This document shows, piece by piece, positions 42,923-51,648 of a stretch of 56,035 nt of DNA. Origin of the DNA: CAZIDL01 sp964537825 (GTDB lineage Bacteria; Bacteroidota; Bacteroidia; Flavobacteriales_D; CAYVSK01); assembly GCA_964537825.1 (NCBI GenBank), contig CAZIDL010000008.1:1-56035 (forward strand). The letters are read 5' to 3'. Each line of letters begins with the position of its first letter. The stretch's first letter is position 1. The notes beneath the pieces are model-generated. The model saw only the letters and a list, made by a program, of their open reading frames with translations, searched no databases and had not been told where the DNA came from. The position numbers were made by a program, and so were the translations under genes.

Positions 42923-43375
42923 TTAAAGGGTCGGCTTAAATCCCCATTCCTTGAGGGTCCTGTCCTCTGCTGCTCGCATCCGCTCTTGTTCTTTCTCACT
43001 CTTGTCCTTATGGCCGAGCAAGTGAAGGATGCCATGGGCCATCACGCGATGGAGCTCTTCTTGAGGGGGACGTTGATGATCGGCGGCGTTTTCGCGGATC
43101 CGTTCCACCGAAATGAACAGGTCCCCATCGATCCGCTCCTCTTCCACATAATCGAAAGTGACGATATCGGTGTAATGGTCCTGATCGAGGTGATTCTTGT
43201 GGATCCTTTGAAGCGCCTCGTCCGAACAAAAGATGATGTTCACTTCTCCCGGTGAGCGTCCGTAAGAACGGATGAGGGCTTCGAGCTTTTGAGAGGCCCC
43301 CTCAGGATCGATCAGCTCCTCTGGGAAAAGAAGCTCCTGGGTGTGGAACTCGAAATGAGCTCGAGCGTTCTCCAA
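42923..43375 (-). CDS. ybeY: rRNA maturation endoribonuclease YbeY
   Basis: A 150-residue metal-dependent RNase for 16S rRNA 3' maturation and ribosome quality control. The zinc motif HGILHLLGHKDKSEKE keeps the first two histidines (H and H+4), but the third, canonical HGxLHLxGYDH position is Asp, as in other Bacteroidota YbeY proteins. The length is normal. It follows the anti-sigma-like ATPase by 5 nt, and the mnmG promoter starts after it. Confidence 0.93.
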   Translation of the reverse strand: MENARAHFEFHTQELLFPEELIDPEGASQKLEALIRSYGRSPGEVNIIFCSDEALQRIHKNHLDQDHYTDIVTFDYVEEERIDGDLFISVERIRENAADHQRPPQEELHRVMAHGILHLLGHKDKSEKEQERMRAAEDRTLKEWGFKPTL

Positions 43376-43380
43376 AAGGA

Positions 43381-43821
43381 TCAGCTCTTGGGGGGCTTAA
43401 AGGTGAGCTGGACTACGCGGCCTTCCTCATAGAACTCCACTTCGTCCGCAAGATGCCGCATGAGGAACACTCCCCTTCCGTAAGGTTTTTCGAGGTTCTC
43501 CGGTGCGGTCGGGTCAGGAACGCTCTCGTAGTCGAACCCTTCACCATCATCTTCCACGCGGAACGTGAGCTTTTGAAGTTCTTCATCGACCTCGAAAGAG
43601 ACCGTGAAGGTCCGGTCGGGATCTTCTTTATTCCCGTGTTGGATGGCATTGTTCACCGCTTCAGTGACGGCGATGAGGACGTTCCCGTAAAGGTCCTCGT
43701 CGATGTGAAAGCTTTCACAAGCCTCGTCGATGAACTTCTCGACGCGGGGGAGGTTATCCAGGGTCGAAGGGAGGTCTAGTTCGTTCCTCGTGGCATAAAT
43801 GGGCTGGTCCATAGTGCTCAT
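43381..43821 (-). CDS. RsbW-like ATP-binding protein (anti-sigma factor type)
   Basis: A 146-residue GHKL ATPase domain alone. The N box EAVNNAIQHGN (about 55-65), G1 DDGEGFD and the later GRGVFLMRHLADEV are intact, as in RsbW/SpoIIAB serine kinases. In partner-switching systems such proteins bind a sigma factor or phosphorylate an STAS antagonist, and SpoIIE/PP2C phosphatases reverse this. No STAS protein or sigma factor is adjacent. It overlaps DUF4175 by 4 nt (ATGA) and precedes ybeY, an arrangement conserved in Bacteroidota. Confidence 0.9.
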   Translation of the reverse strand: MSTMDQPIYATRNELDLPSTLDNLPRVEKFIDEACESFHIDEDLYGNVLIAVTEAVNNAIQHGNKEDPDRTFTVSFEVDEELQKLTFRVEDDGEGFDYESVPDPTAPENLEKPYGRGVFLMRHLADEVEFYEEGRVVQLTFKPPKS

Positions 43822-46800
43822 CGGTCTTGTTCTTGATAGCGCTCGAAGTAGCGGTCCACTTTTTCTTTGTAATAAGGGCGCAAGGTTGGTGGTACCGTCT
43901 TGAGAAGTTCGACTTCTTTTTCTTTCTTTCTTTTATACTCGAAAAATTCTTCTGGGTTACTGTATTCACGATCTTTTGCTTGCTCGGCTTTGCGCTCTTT
44001 CTTGTAACCCCTTTTACGCTCGGCTTTTTCGGATTTGAGGAGCCTGCTTTCGATCCTTGACTGACGTTCCATCGTACGTTGATCGATCTTACGCTCCACG
44101 ATGTCCTTTTCGGTCTCTTCCATCTGATCGGCTATCTTCTGGAGTTCGTTACCGATCCCTTTTCCGCTCGGATCAAGCTTTTGGCTGAGTTCCTGGATCC
44201 GTCTTCTTATGGCTGCTTGCTCGCGGGCCATTTTGGCGAGCTCTTTGCTCGTTCCGTCTCCTTTGCCGCCCTTCTTTCCCTTTTCTCCCTTTTTTCCTTT
44301 GCCGCCTTTACCACCGCTTTTTTGTCCGCCCTTTTGCTTGCCCATCTGCTCTAACTTCTTGTTCAACTTCTGCTGCATTTTACGGAGCTGAGAAAGGCTC
44401 ATCTTCTTTCCACCACCACCGCCTCCGGGCTTTTGGCAATTTCCTTTGCCGGGCATCTTCATGGCCATCTTCTTCTGGATCGACTTCAAGCTTTCGTCCA
44501 GAAGAAGGGCGAGCTCGTTCATCGCTGTCATCGCATACTGTTGGCGCGATGCAGCTTTGCCCGGCTCTCGTTCGGCGAGAAGTTCGATGCCCTTGCGCAT
44601 GTTGTGGTCCGCTTTTTCCACCTCCTGATCGATCGTGGCCTTCAGTTGAAAGACTTGCTTGCTCAGTTCGTAGAGCGAATCTTTGATCTTGCCAAAGTCT
44701 TCTTTGATGCGCTTTTGCTCCCTCCCTAATTCCGTATAGCCCGGGTCGTCCGTGTTGCTCTTCTTGACGCGCTCCATAAGCTCCTCTTGATCGAAGGAAA
44801 GTTCGATCAGGTTGTTGAGCAGGGCCCGCAGGTGCTCCATGTTCATCTTGAGGGTCTTTTGCTGCATCTGCTTCTGCATCTGCTTCAAGCTCTGTGAAAG
44901 CTTGTCCATCTTTTCCGAGGCACCCTTTTGCTTTTGAGAAGCATCCTTTTTCTGCCCTTGCTGAAGCTTTTGTGAGCTCTGCTTCATGTCCTTTTTGATG
45001 GATTCCTCCATTCTTTCCGTGTCCTTCATCTTGTGGGAGTTCTCAAGCTCCTGGTTCTTTTTTCGGAGCGAATCCAGTTGTTCGCGGGTTTCCTCGAATG
45101 CCTGATTGAGGGAATCCTGCTTTTCCTTAAGGGAGTCGGTGCGCGCTTTGCTCTCGCTCTTTTGGGTCTTTTCGGAAAGGTTTTTCTGCTCTTTCTCCAG
45201 CTCTTCCATCCGTTCGATGTTCTCCTTTAGTTCCTTCTCGAACTCGAGTTGTTTGAACATTTCCAGGTTCCGGTCCAGCTTTTTTTCCAGCTCCTTGTTC
45301 GATAGCTCCATTTCTTCCATCTTCTTCTGCATCTCCTTGCGGTCCATCTTGTCCAATTCTTTCCGGAGCTTCTCGAGCTTTTTCTTCATTTTGTCGGACA
45401 TCACTTTATCGAAGAGCTCTTCCAACTTTTTCTGCTTTTTCATGATCTCTTCGTTCTGCTCTTCGAATTCGGAACTCCGCTGTTCCATCTGCTGCCGCTT
45501 CTTACGGATCTTCTCCATCCGGTTCTGGAGCTCTTTCTGCTGTTCGAGGGCCTCTTCGACCTTTTTCTTCTCTTTCCAGCCCGCGTTCTTTTTGTTCAAA
45601 AGGTCTTTACGGATCTCGCTGACCTTTTTCTGAAGCTCTTTGCTCTCTTCGATCCCTTTCTTCAGATCTTTCTTGATGCTTCGTTCGCTCTTTTCCTCCT
45701 CTTTCCGAAGCTCGCTCTTGGTCGGAGCGCGATAGGTCATCTGCTTCGAGCGGCTCGTTTTCGGTCCGTTGACCCGGTCATTGTCGGTCACGCTGAAATG
45801 GTATTCCACCCGGTCTCCGGCACGGATCCCGAGTTCGGAAAGGCTCCAGGTATGGAAGAACTCTTCGCTGCTCCCTTCTTCAGGGACCGGAAGTGCCTCT
45901 ACTTGCATTTCGCTCTCTTGTTCCCGGCCTTTTCCGTTCTTTCTGATCGGCCGATAATGAAAGCGAAGCTGGGTGAATCCGTGATCGTCCTCGATCTTTC
46001 CGCGGAAAAAACGTTTCTTCTCGGTAAGGGAATCGACCCGTTCCTCCACTTTGATCTTTGGATAGCGGTCCTTTTGGACGCGGATCCTGTAACGGATCCC
46101 TTTACGGTCCTTTACGAATTCGTTGCGAGGACGGATCTGATAAGGGTGGTCCTCGTAAACCTTTCTTATCAGGCGATAGCGGTCAGCCGCCATTTGCTCA
46201 GGACGGTATGTGGAATCGTCAATCGTGAAGAGGAGTTCGTCCGCTTTTTGTGTTCGGAACTTCCATTCGATCCGCGTGCCCTCTGGAACGCGGAGGTCGC
46301 CCGAATTGCTCCTTTCGATCCGGTCGAGGCCCGTATAGGAGGGAGGGTCGGCCGTTATACGGAATTTCACGAGCTGAGGATCGGGAAGGGTCTTGAGCCG
46401 GTAGGGTTTGGACCGAAACCCTCCGGCTGTAAGATGGAAGTTCAGGTCCTCGTTCACCCCCTTGAAATCGTGGTAAAACGTGCCTTCTTTCGTTCTCTTC
46501 AGTTTGAAACGGCTTCCTTTCGTTTCCACATAGGCTTTAGCGGGTAATTTTTCGCCTTCGATCCGCACCTTGAGCCGAAAATCCTTTTTCTCCACGACTT
46601 TCAAGGAATCGTTGCTCACCATGATATCGAAAGGCGCCTCCGGTTCGAAATGACTTCCGTGCTCGACGAGCCGTTGAGTGCCGTCCCTGAGGATATTGGG
46701 CGCGCTGAAGAGCAGGATGAGGAAGAGGAGGAGGGGAGGGATCGCGTATTTGAGGTAACGACGGTTCGCGCTAAGGTCGATGGCCCTTTTAAAAGGGATC

Positions 46801-47243
46801 GGTCGAAGGTCTTCGATCCGTTGGTCGATGCTCGCCCTTATCAGAGCTGCGCTCGCTCCAGGAGTGCTATTTCCGGTTTCGGCCTGTTCCTGGAGTTCGA
46901 GCGTGTTGAGGAGCTTGTCCCGGACTTCAGGGAAGTGCTGGCCGATAATTCGGGCCGCCTCTTTGTGTCCGATCGTCCGGCCCAAGCGAAAAAGGCGTAT
47001 GATGGGAAGGATGACCCAATTCCCCACGATCCATAAAGTGAACCCCAGGAAGCCGTAAAAGAGAATGGAGCGCACTACGGAGGGGAAGTGGCCGAAATAT
47101 TCCAGGGAAGCAATGCAGAGATAGGCGAGCAGGAGGGAAGCTACGCTCAATATAGTCCCCTTCAGAAGCTGGTTCTTGTAGTATTTCCGGATGAACTCGT
47201 CGAGCTTCCGAAGCAGGAGGCTGTGTTCGTTCCCCTTGTTCAT
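43818..47243 (-). CDS. Large DUF4175-family membrane protein with coiled coils
   Basis: A 1141-residue protein. Three membrane helices lie near the N-terminus (about 29-50, 56-82, 165-183), then a beta-rich periplasmic part (about 190-510), then about 350 residues of K/E/Q-rich coiled coil. A glycine-lysine tract (around GGGGGGKKMS and GGKGGKGKKGEKGKKGGKG) and a charged C-terminus follow. This is the Bacteroidota DUF4175 family, function unknown. The domain order suggests a long periplasmic stalk. It heads the DUF4175-ATPase-ybeY transcript. Confidence 0.9.
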   Translation of the reverse strand: MNKGNEHSLLLRKLDEFIRKYYKNQLLKGTILSVASLLLAYLCIASLEYFGHFPSVVRSILFYGFLGFTLWIVGNWVILPIIRLFRLGRTIGHKEAARIIGQHFPEVRDKLLNTLELQEQAETGNSTPGASAALIRASIDQRIEDLRPIPFKRAIDLSANRRYLKYAIPPLLLFLILLFSAPNILRDGTQRLVEHGSHFEPEAPFDIMVSNDSLKVVEKKDFRLKVRIEGEKLPAKAYVETKGSRFKLKRTKEGTFYHDFKGVNEDLNFHLTAGGFRSKPYRLKTLPDPQLVKFRITADPPSYTGLDRIERSNSGDLRVPEGTRIEWKFRTQKADELLFTIDDSTYRPEQMAADRYRLIRKVYEDHPYQIRPRNEFVKDRKGIRYRIRVQKDRYPKIKVEERVDSLTEKKRFFRGKIEDDHGFTQLRFHYRPIRKNGKGREQESEMQVEALPVPEEGSSEEFFHTWSLSELGIRAGDRVEYHFSVTDNDRVNGPKTSRSKQMTYRAPTKSELRKEEEKSERSIKKDLKKGIEESKELQKKVSEIRKDLLNKKNAGWKEKKKVEEALEQQKELQNRMEKIRKKRQQMEQRSSEFEEQNEEIMKKQKKLEELFDKVMSDKMKKKLEKLRKELDKMDRKEMQKKMEEMELSNKELEKKLDRNLEMFKQLEFEKELKENIERMEELEKEQKNLSEKTQKSESKARTDSLKEKQDSLNQAFEETREQLDSLRKKNQELENSHKMKDTERMEESIKKDMKQSSQKLQQGQKKDASQKQKGASEKMDKLSQSLKQMQKQMQQKTLKMNMEHLRALLNNLIELSFDQEELMERVKKSNTDDPGYTELGREQKRIKEDFGKIKDSLYELSKQVFQLKATIDQEVEKADHNMRKGIELLAEREPGKAASRQQYAMTAMNELALLLDESLKSIQKKMAMKMPGKGNCQKPGGGGGGKKMSLSQLRKMQQKLNKKLEQMGKQKGGQKSGGKGGKGKKGEKGKKGGKGDGTSKELAKMAREQAAIRRRIQELSQKLDPSGKGIGNELQKIADQMEETEKDIVERKIDQRTMERQSRIESRLLKSEKAERKRGYKKERKAEQAKDREYSNPEEFFEYKRKKEKEVELLKTVPPTLRPYYKEKVDRYFERYQEQDR

Positions 47244-47310
47244 GGCGGACTAACTAACGTATGAGAACGGATTTTTGTTGCTTATCGAAAGCTTGCACGC
47301 CGGCCTTTTT

Positions 47311-48198
47311 TTAACCCTCGAATCCCTTTTCGATCCGGAGGCTTTTTCCAGCAGGTATCCCGTTCCCTTCCTCCGAAGGGATGAACAAGGATTCTTCTTT
47401 TTGATCACTTCCGATCGCCTTGGCGAGTCCATCGATCGCTTCTTGCAATTCCCTCGTAGGCACCCGTTCCGTATAGATATTAGCGATCAGAAGGTGTTCC
47501 TTCGGGGCCAAAAGCTCTTTGCAAAGCTCCAATAATTCGAAGATGAAACTTTCGGCCTTCCAGAGCTCTCCGTCCGGTCCTCTGCCAAAAGAAGGGGGAT
47601 CGAGTACGATGAAACGATAGCGCTTCCCCCTTTTCTTTTCGCGACGCGCGAACTTCATCGCATCCTCGAGGACCCAATGCACATCACGGAGTTCGTTCAG
47701 CTCCATGTTCTCTTTAGCCCGATTCATCGCCCCCCTGCTCGCATCCACGTGAAAGGGGTCGGCACCTGCTTTTCGGGATGCGAGGGTCGCAAGGCCTGTG
47801 TATGCAAAGAGGAAGAGAGCTCGAGGTGCTTCTTTCCCCTTCGCTCTTTGGCAACGGTCATAAAGTAAGTCCCAATTCCTTGCCTGTTCCGGGAAGAATC
47901 CATAATGTTTGGAGTTGCCAAGGGCGCAGGCGACCTCCAGGCTGAGGGAAGGGGTTTTCAAACGCGTCTTCCACTCTTTTGGCATGTCCCGGAGGAGATT
48001 CCATTCCCCCTTCGTTCCCTTTTTTCCCTCGAGATAACGGGCATGGCTTCGCTGCTCCCATTCTTCTTTTGAAAGGGCGCAGGGATGTGTTGCAAGCGAT
48101 TCGGGCCGGTCTAGCACATAGGGGCCCACAGCTTCCAGCTTTCGACCGTTCCCGGAATCGATCATACTGTACCCTTCAATAGGTGCGGAATGGAGCAT
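47311..48198 (-). CDS. Class I SAM-dependent rRNA methyltransferase (RlmI-like)
   Basis: A 295-residue methyltransferase with the motif ALFLFAYTGLATLASRKAGAD (shown in part) for SAM and FIVLDPPSFGRGPDGE, the DPPSF catalytic signature of m5C/RlmI-like enzymes. The N-terminal YSMIDSGNGRKLEAVGPYVLDRPES matches the Bacteroidota family annotated as class I SAM-dependent rRNA methyltransferase. The ATG at 48198 is preferred, since the family starts about ten residues before this IDSG; 48246 would add 16 residues. The exact base modified is unknown. Confidence 0.85.
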   Translation of the reverse strand: MLHSAPIEGYSMIDSGNGRKLEAVGPYVLDRPESLATHPCALSKEEWEQRSHARYLEGKKGTKGEWNLLRDMPKEWKTRLKTPSLSLEVACALGNSKHYGFFPEQARNWDLLYDRCQRAKGKEAPRALFLFAYTGLATLASRKAGADPFHVDASRGAMNRAKENMELNELRDVHWVLEDAMKFARREKKRGKRYRFIVLDPPSFGRGPDGELWKAESFIFELLELCKELLAPKEHLLIANIYTERVPTRELQEAIDGLAKAIGSDQKEESLFIPSEEGNGIPAGKSLRIEKGFEG

Positions 48199-48296
48199 TA
48201 AACGTTCTTTTTCCTTGATAAAGGTCTTAAAAGGGGAGCGGTCCACGGTCTTTATCCTGATCCGGATCGAGATCCCGCCCGTGTCGGTGCAGCTTC

Positions 48297-48304
48297 TATC
48301 TTTG
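48297..48304 (+). promoter_or_regulatory. gltX -7 promoter box
   Basis: TATCTTTG, perfect TAnnTTTG, 21 nt before the gltX ATG. No -33 TTG at the usual spacing. Confidence 0.55.
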
Positions 48305-48324
48305 CGCTTTCAGAGGATTTGGGA

Positions 48325-49869
48325 ATGACGCATTCAGCACCGCGCGTACGCTTTGCGCCGAGTCCGACCGGACCGCTCCATATGGGCGGGGTCCGTACGG
48401 CGCTATACAATCATCTTTTCGCCCGCAGGCACGGAGGCACTTTTGTTCTTCGCCTTGAGGATACGGATCAGACCCGCTTTGTGGACGGGGCCGAGGATTA
48501 CATCCTGGAATCCCTCGATTGGTCCGGGATCCGTATTGATGAGGGCTTCCGGGAAGGGGGGGATTACGGGCCTTATCGGCAATCGGAACGGAAGGATAGC
48601 TACCGGGAATATGCTGAGCGCTTGGTCGAAGCGGGTTTTGCTTATTATGCCTTCGACAGTTCTGAAGAGCTCGAGTCTATGCGTGAACAGGCGCGGGCAG
48701 CGAAGGCCAAGGTGGTTCAGTACGATGCTATCACGCGGAATTCCATGCGGAATTCCCTTACCCTATCGAACGATGAGGTCCAACGGCTCTTCGATGCCGG
48801 AGAGCCGTATGTCATCCGGCTTAAAGTTCCCCGCAACGAAGAGGTCCGGTTTTACGACCGGATCCGGGGGTGGGTCGTGGTACACACCTCGAACCTCGAC
48901 GATAAGGTCCTTTTCAAGAGCGATGGTATGCCTACTTACCACCTGGCCAATGTCGTCGATGACCATCGTATGGACATTACGCACGTGATCCGAGGTGAGG
49001 AATGGCTCCCTTCCGCACCGATCCACGTTCTCCTGTACCGATACCTCGGATGGGAGGAGGCGATGCCTGAGTTCGCCCATTTGCCGCTCATTCTGAAGCC
49101 TGATGGCAACGGGAAGTTGAGCAAAAGGGACGGTGCTCGGCTCGGTATCCCGGTTTTTCCGCTCAAATGGAACGCTCCTGAAGAGGGAGTTTTCGAAGGC
49201 TACCGGGAGAACGGCTATTTCCCAGAGGCTTTCATCAACATGCTCGCTTTATTGGGATGGAATCCGGGAACGGATCAGGAGATCTTCCTTCCCGAAGAGC
49301 TCGTTAGCAACTTCTCGCTCGATCGGGTCGGAAAAGCCGGGGCCAAATTCGACGTCGACAAGACGCGATGGTTTCAGCAGCAACACCTGCGCATGCGTTC
49401 GGATGATGAGTTAGCGGAACGCTTGATGCCTTATCTAAAGGATGCTGGTCTTGAAGCGGATCATGGAACCGTACGAAAGGTCTGCTCGGTTATGAAGGAG
49501 CGGGCCACTTTTGTGAGCGACATGCTCGAAGGGGATTATTTCTTCCGGCGCCCTTCCAGTTATGATGAAAAGACCGTGAATAAGAAATGGAAAGCTGATA
49601 CGCCAGGGATCATTCGAGAGCTCCGGACGGTACTGGAAGGGGTGGAGGATTTCAGGGCTGAGCCTATTGAGAAGGCTTTTCGGAACTTCCTTGAGGAAAA
49701 AGGCCACGGTTTCGGCAAGGTAATGCCGAACCTTCGGGTCTTGTTAACAGGGAAGGGTTCGGGCCCCTCCATCTTCGAGATCGCTGAATTGATCGGTAAA
49801 GAAGAGACGCTGGCGCGGATCGATACCGGCTTGCAAAAGCTTGAGGACCAGTATGAGCGAACAGCATAA
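48325..49869 (+). CDS. gltX: Glutamyl-tRNA synthetase
   Basis: A 514-residue class I synthetase. RVRFAPSPTGPLHMGGVRT holds the HIGH motif (HMGG) and KLSKRDGARLG is the KMSKS motif. The ATG at 48325 is used; a TTG six bases upstream is less likely. The end overlaps folB by 17 nt, so the two are probably coupled. Confidence 0.97.
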   Translation: MTHSAPRVRFAPSPTGPLHMGGVRTALYNHLFARRHGGTFVLRLEDTDQTRFVDGAEDYILESLDWSGIRIDEGFREGGDYGPYRQSERKDSYREYAERLVEAGFAYYAFDSSEELESMREQARAAKAKVVQYDAITRNSMRNSLTLSNDEVQRLFDAGEPYVIRLKVPRNEEVRFYDRIRGWVVVHTSNLDDKVLFKSDGMPTYHLANVVDDHRMDITHVIRGEEWLPSAPIHVLLYRYLGWEEAMPEFAHLPLILKPDGNGKLSKRDGARLGIPVFPLKWNAPEEGVFEGYRENGYFPEAFINMLALLGWNPGTDQEIFLPEELVSNFSLDRVGKAGAKFDVDKTRWFQQQHLRMRSDDELAERLMPYLKDAGLEADHGTVRKVCSVMKERATFVSDMLEGDYFFRRPSSYDEKTVNKKWKADTPGIIRELRTVLEGVEDFRAEPIEKAFRNFLEEKGHGFGKVMPNLRVLLTGKGSGPSIFEIAELIGKEETLARIDTGLQKLEDQYERTA

Positions 49870-50224
49870 GCGGGTGAACATCATCGAGGTGAACGGGATC
49901 AAAATGCATGCTTACCATGGCTGTATGGAAGAAGAAGCCCGGATCGGCGGCGAATACGTGGTTGACGTTTCCCTTCATACCAATTTCAGGAAAGCAGCTG
50001 AAAGCGACGATCTGGATAAGACGCTGGATTATGTGAAAGTGAACGATATCGTGGTGAAGGAGATGAAAGTTCGCTCCAAGCTGATCGAACACGTAGGGGA
50101 TCGGATCCTTCAGGAGCTCAAGCGGGAATTCGCTCCTTTGGAGCGGGTCCAGGTGCGGGTGACCAAGGTCAATCCGCCGATCAACGGAAGTGTGGACAAT
50201 GTTCGCGTTGTCCTTAGCGATTAG
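49853..50224 (+). CDS. folB: Dihydroneopterin aldolase (FolB)
   Basis: A 123-residue enzyme of folate synthesis, cleaving dihydroneopterin to hydroxymethyl-dihydropterin and glycolaldehyde. IIEVNGIKMHAYHGCMEEEA carries the family IxxHGxxxxE pattern (here AYHGCMEEEARIGG), and KVNPPI near the end is the pterin-site motif. It starts inside gltX, an order frequent in Bacteroidota, and is followed by tRNA-Cys. Confidence 0.94.
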   Translation: MSEQHKRVNIIEVNGIKMHAYHGCMEEEARIGGEYVVDVSLHTNFRKAAESDDLDKTLDYVKVNDIVVKEMKVRSKLIEHVGDRILQELKREFAPLERVQVRVTKVNPPINGSVDNVRVVLSD

Positions 50225-50264
50225 GCTTCAGACGGAGGGCGGAACTCAACTTCGAGGATCTTCT

Positions 50265-50272
50265 TATCTTTG
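50265..50272 (+). promoter_or_regulatory. tRNA-Cys -7 promoter box
   Basis: TATCTTTG, a perfect TAnnTTTG, nine bases before the tRNA 5' end. No clear -33. Confidence 0.55.
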
Positions 50273-50281
50273 TTCGGGCAA

Positions 50282-50353
50282 GGTCGCGTGGCCGAGTGGC
50301 TTAGGCAGGGGTCTGCAAAACCCCGCACGACGGTTCGAATCCGTCCGCGACCT
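50282..50353 (+). tRNA. tRNA-Cys (GCA)
   Basis: A 72-nt cloverleaf: acceptor GGTCGCG with CGCGACC, discriminator T, anticodon stem-loop GGGGTCTGCAAAACCCC with GCA, T-arm GTTCGAATC. No CCA is encoded. The next base begins the stop codon of the opposite-strand M50 protease, so there is no gap. Confidence 0.96.
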
Positions 50354-51514
50354 CTAAGCCTCTGAAGAGCCTTTTTCCAGGCCTCCTTCCAGGGGCTTTT
50401 TCGGTCCTTCCCCCTCTTCCTTCCCTTTCTCCAGGATCTCACGTACCATCAGTAGCTCCTGGATGTTCTCTTTGTTCAGGATCCCGATGAGCTTATCTTC
50501 TTCGTCGAACACCGGGTGCACACTGGCTCCACCCCTGCTGATCCGCTGGTAGATGCGGTGAAGGTCCATATCTGGGGTCAGCTTTTCGAAATCCGTGCGC
50601 ATCACTTTCATCACAACCCCTTCTTTGCCGTGAACCCCCAATCCTTCAAGGATATCGCCCCTGCTCAGCACCCCTCTGACCGCATGGCCTTCAGTAACGA
50701 GAAAATCGGTATCCTGTCCGTCCAATAAATGTTCTACCGCCTTTTCGAGCGTCTCATAGGGCGAAAGCGTGATGTAATGATGCATAAGAACGTCCCGGAC
50801 CTTGTAACGCTCCAGGACGGAGCTCGTCGAAACGTAGATGTTCTCTGCGTTGGCCCCCAGAAAGATGAAGATCCCTATAAAGACCAGCATGAAGTGGTGA
50901 AAAAGGCCTACGAAAACGAAGAGGATAGCAAGGAACTGCCCCGTCTGAGCAGCTATGCGCGTCGCTTTTTGCCTAGAATTCCGAAAGGAGAGAAGCGCTC
51001 TTAATATGCGGCCCCCATCCATCGGAAAAGCCGGGATCAAATTGAAGATGGCCAGCAGGGCGTTCACGACGAAAAGGTGAAAGAGGAACCATTGCGAGCT
51101 CACCCCCTCGATCCCCTGCAGTTCTTCTTTGCTGGGGATCCCGTTCGATATGAGCAATATGATGTATAGGATCCCGGCGATCCCGAAGTTGACCAAAGGT
51201 CCTGCTATAGCTACATTGAGCTCCCGAACGGGCTTTTTGGGCATTCGTTCCATGTTCGCAAGCCCCCCGATCGGAAGAAGGTTGATGCTCTTGGTCCCGA
51301 TCCCGTATTTACGAGCGGTCAATGCGTGCCCGAGTTCGTGAAGAACGATGCAGAAGAAGGCGGCCAGGATGAAGCCCACGCTCGTGAGTCCCTCAGGAAA
51401 ACCTCTTTTCCCCAAGTCTCCGATCAGAACCCATGCGATCAGGAGGAGGAAGGTCCAATGGACATAGATCCTGATACCGCTCAACCGCCCTAAATAAAGT
51501 GACCATCTCATCAT
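50354..51514 (-). CDS. Site-2 protease family (M50) metalloprotease with CBS pair
   Basis: A 386-residue membrane protease. Zinc motif IVLHELGHALTA (H59, E60, H63) and the NLIPAFPMDGGRIL motif (third ligand Asp, about 158-171) sit in a bundle of about six helices. Two C-terminal CBS domains (about 230-350, LMHHYITLSPYETLEKAVEHLL and MRTDFEKLTPDMDLHRIYQR in parts) probably bind adenine nucleotides and gate activity. It resembles SpoIVFB/Rip-type enzymes cleaving membrane regulators; the substrate is unknown. Confidence 0.92.
   Translation of the reverse strand: MMRWSLYLGRLSGIRIYVHWTFLLLIAWVLIGDLGKRGFPEGLTSVGFILAAFFCIVLHELGHALTARKYGIGTKSINLLPIGGLANMERMPKKPVRELNVAIAGPLVNFGIAGILYIILLISNGIPSKEELQGIEGVSSQWFLFHLFVVNALLAIFNLIPAFPMDGGRILRALLSFRNSRQKATRIAAQTGQFLAILFVFVGLFHHFMLVFIGIFIFLGANAENIYVSTSSVLERYKVRDVLMHHYITLSPYETLEKAVEHLLDGQDTDFLVTEGHAVRGVLSRGDILEGLGVHGKEGVVMKVMRTDFEKLTPDMDLHRIYQRISRGGASVHPVFDEEDKLIGILNKENIQELLMVREILEKGKEEGEGPKKPLEGGLEKGSSEA
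50381..50401 (+). terminator. Weak terminator for tRNA-Cys inside the M50 gene end
   Basis: GCCTC (50381-50385) pairs with GGGGC (50392-50396), followed by five Ts. It lies within the antisense 3' codons of the protease gene, 28 nt after the tRNA. Only five base pairs, so tentative. Confidence 0.35.
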
Positions 51515-51540
51515 GGGCCCGATGGCTCTCTGAAACTGTT

Positions 51541-51586
51541 CAGCCTGTCACGAAAGTATGCAAGATGCGCGACAGGGCTGTTTTTT
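51541..51586 (+). terminator. Terminator-like hairpin in a divergent promoter gap
   Basis: CAGCCTGTC (51541-51549) pairs with GACAGGGCTG (51571-51580), one bulge, then six Ts. No plus-strand gene ends here: upstream lies the start of the minus-strand M50 gene. It would stop only an antisense or small plus-strand transcript. Confidence 0.5.
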
Positions 51587-51595
51587 CGAATGGGT

Positions 51596-51625
51596 TTTGA
51601 ATTCCTTTTCGCAGGGTTATATTTG
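51596..51625 (+). promoter_or_regulatory. Promoter of the exported-protein pair
   Basis: TTTG (51596-51599) and TATATTTG (51618-51625) with an 18-base spacer, matching the Bacteroidota -33/-7 consensus. The ATG of the lipoprotein is 23 nt after the box. Confidence 0.7.
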
Positions 51626-51648
51626 CTCATACAACCAAATGAGCGATC

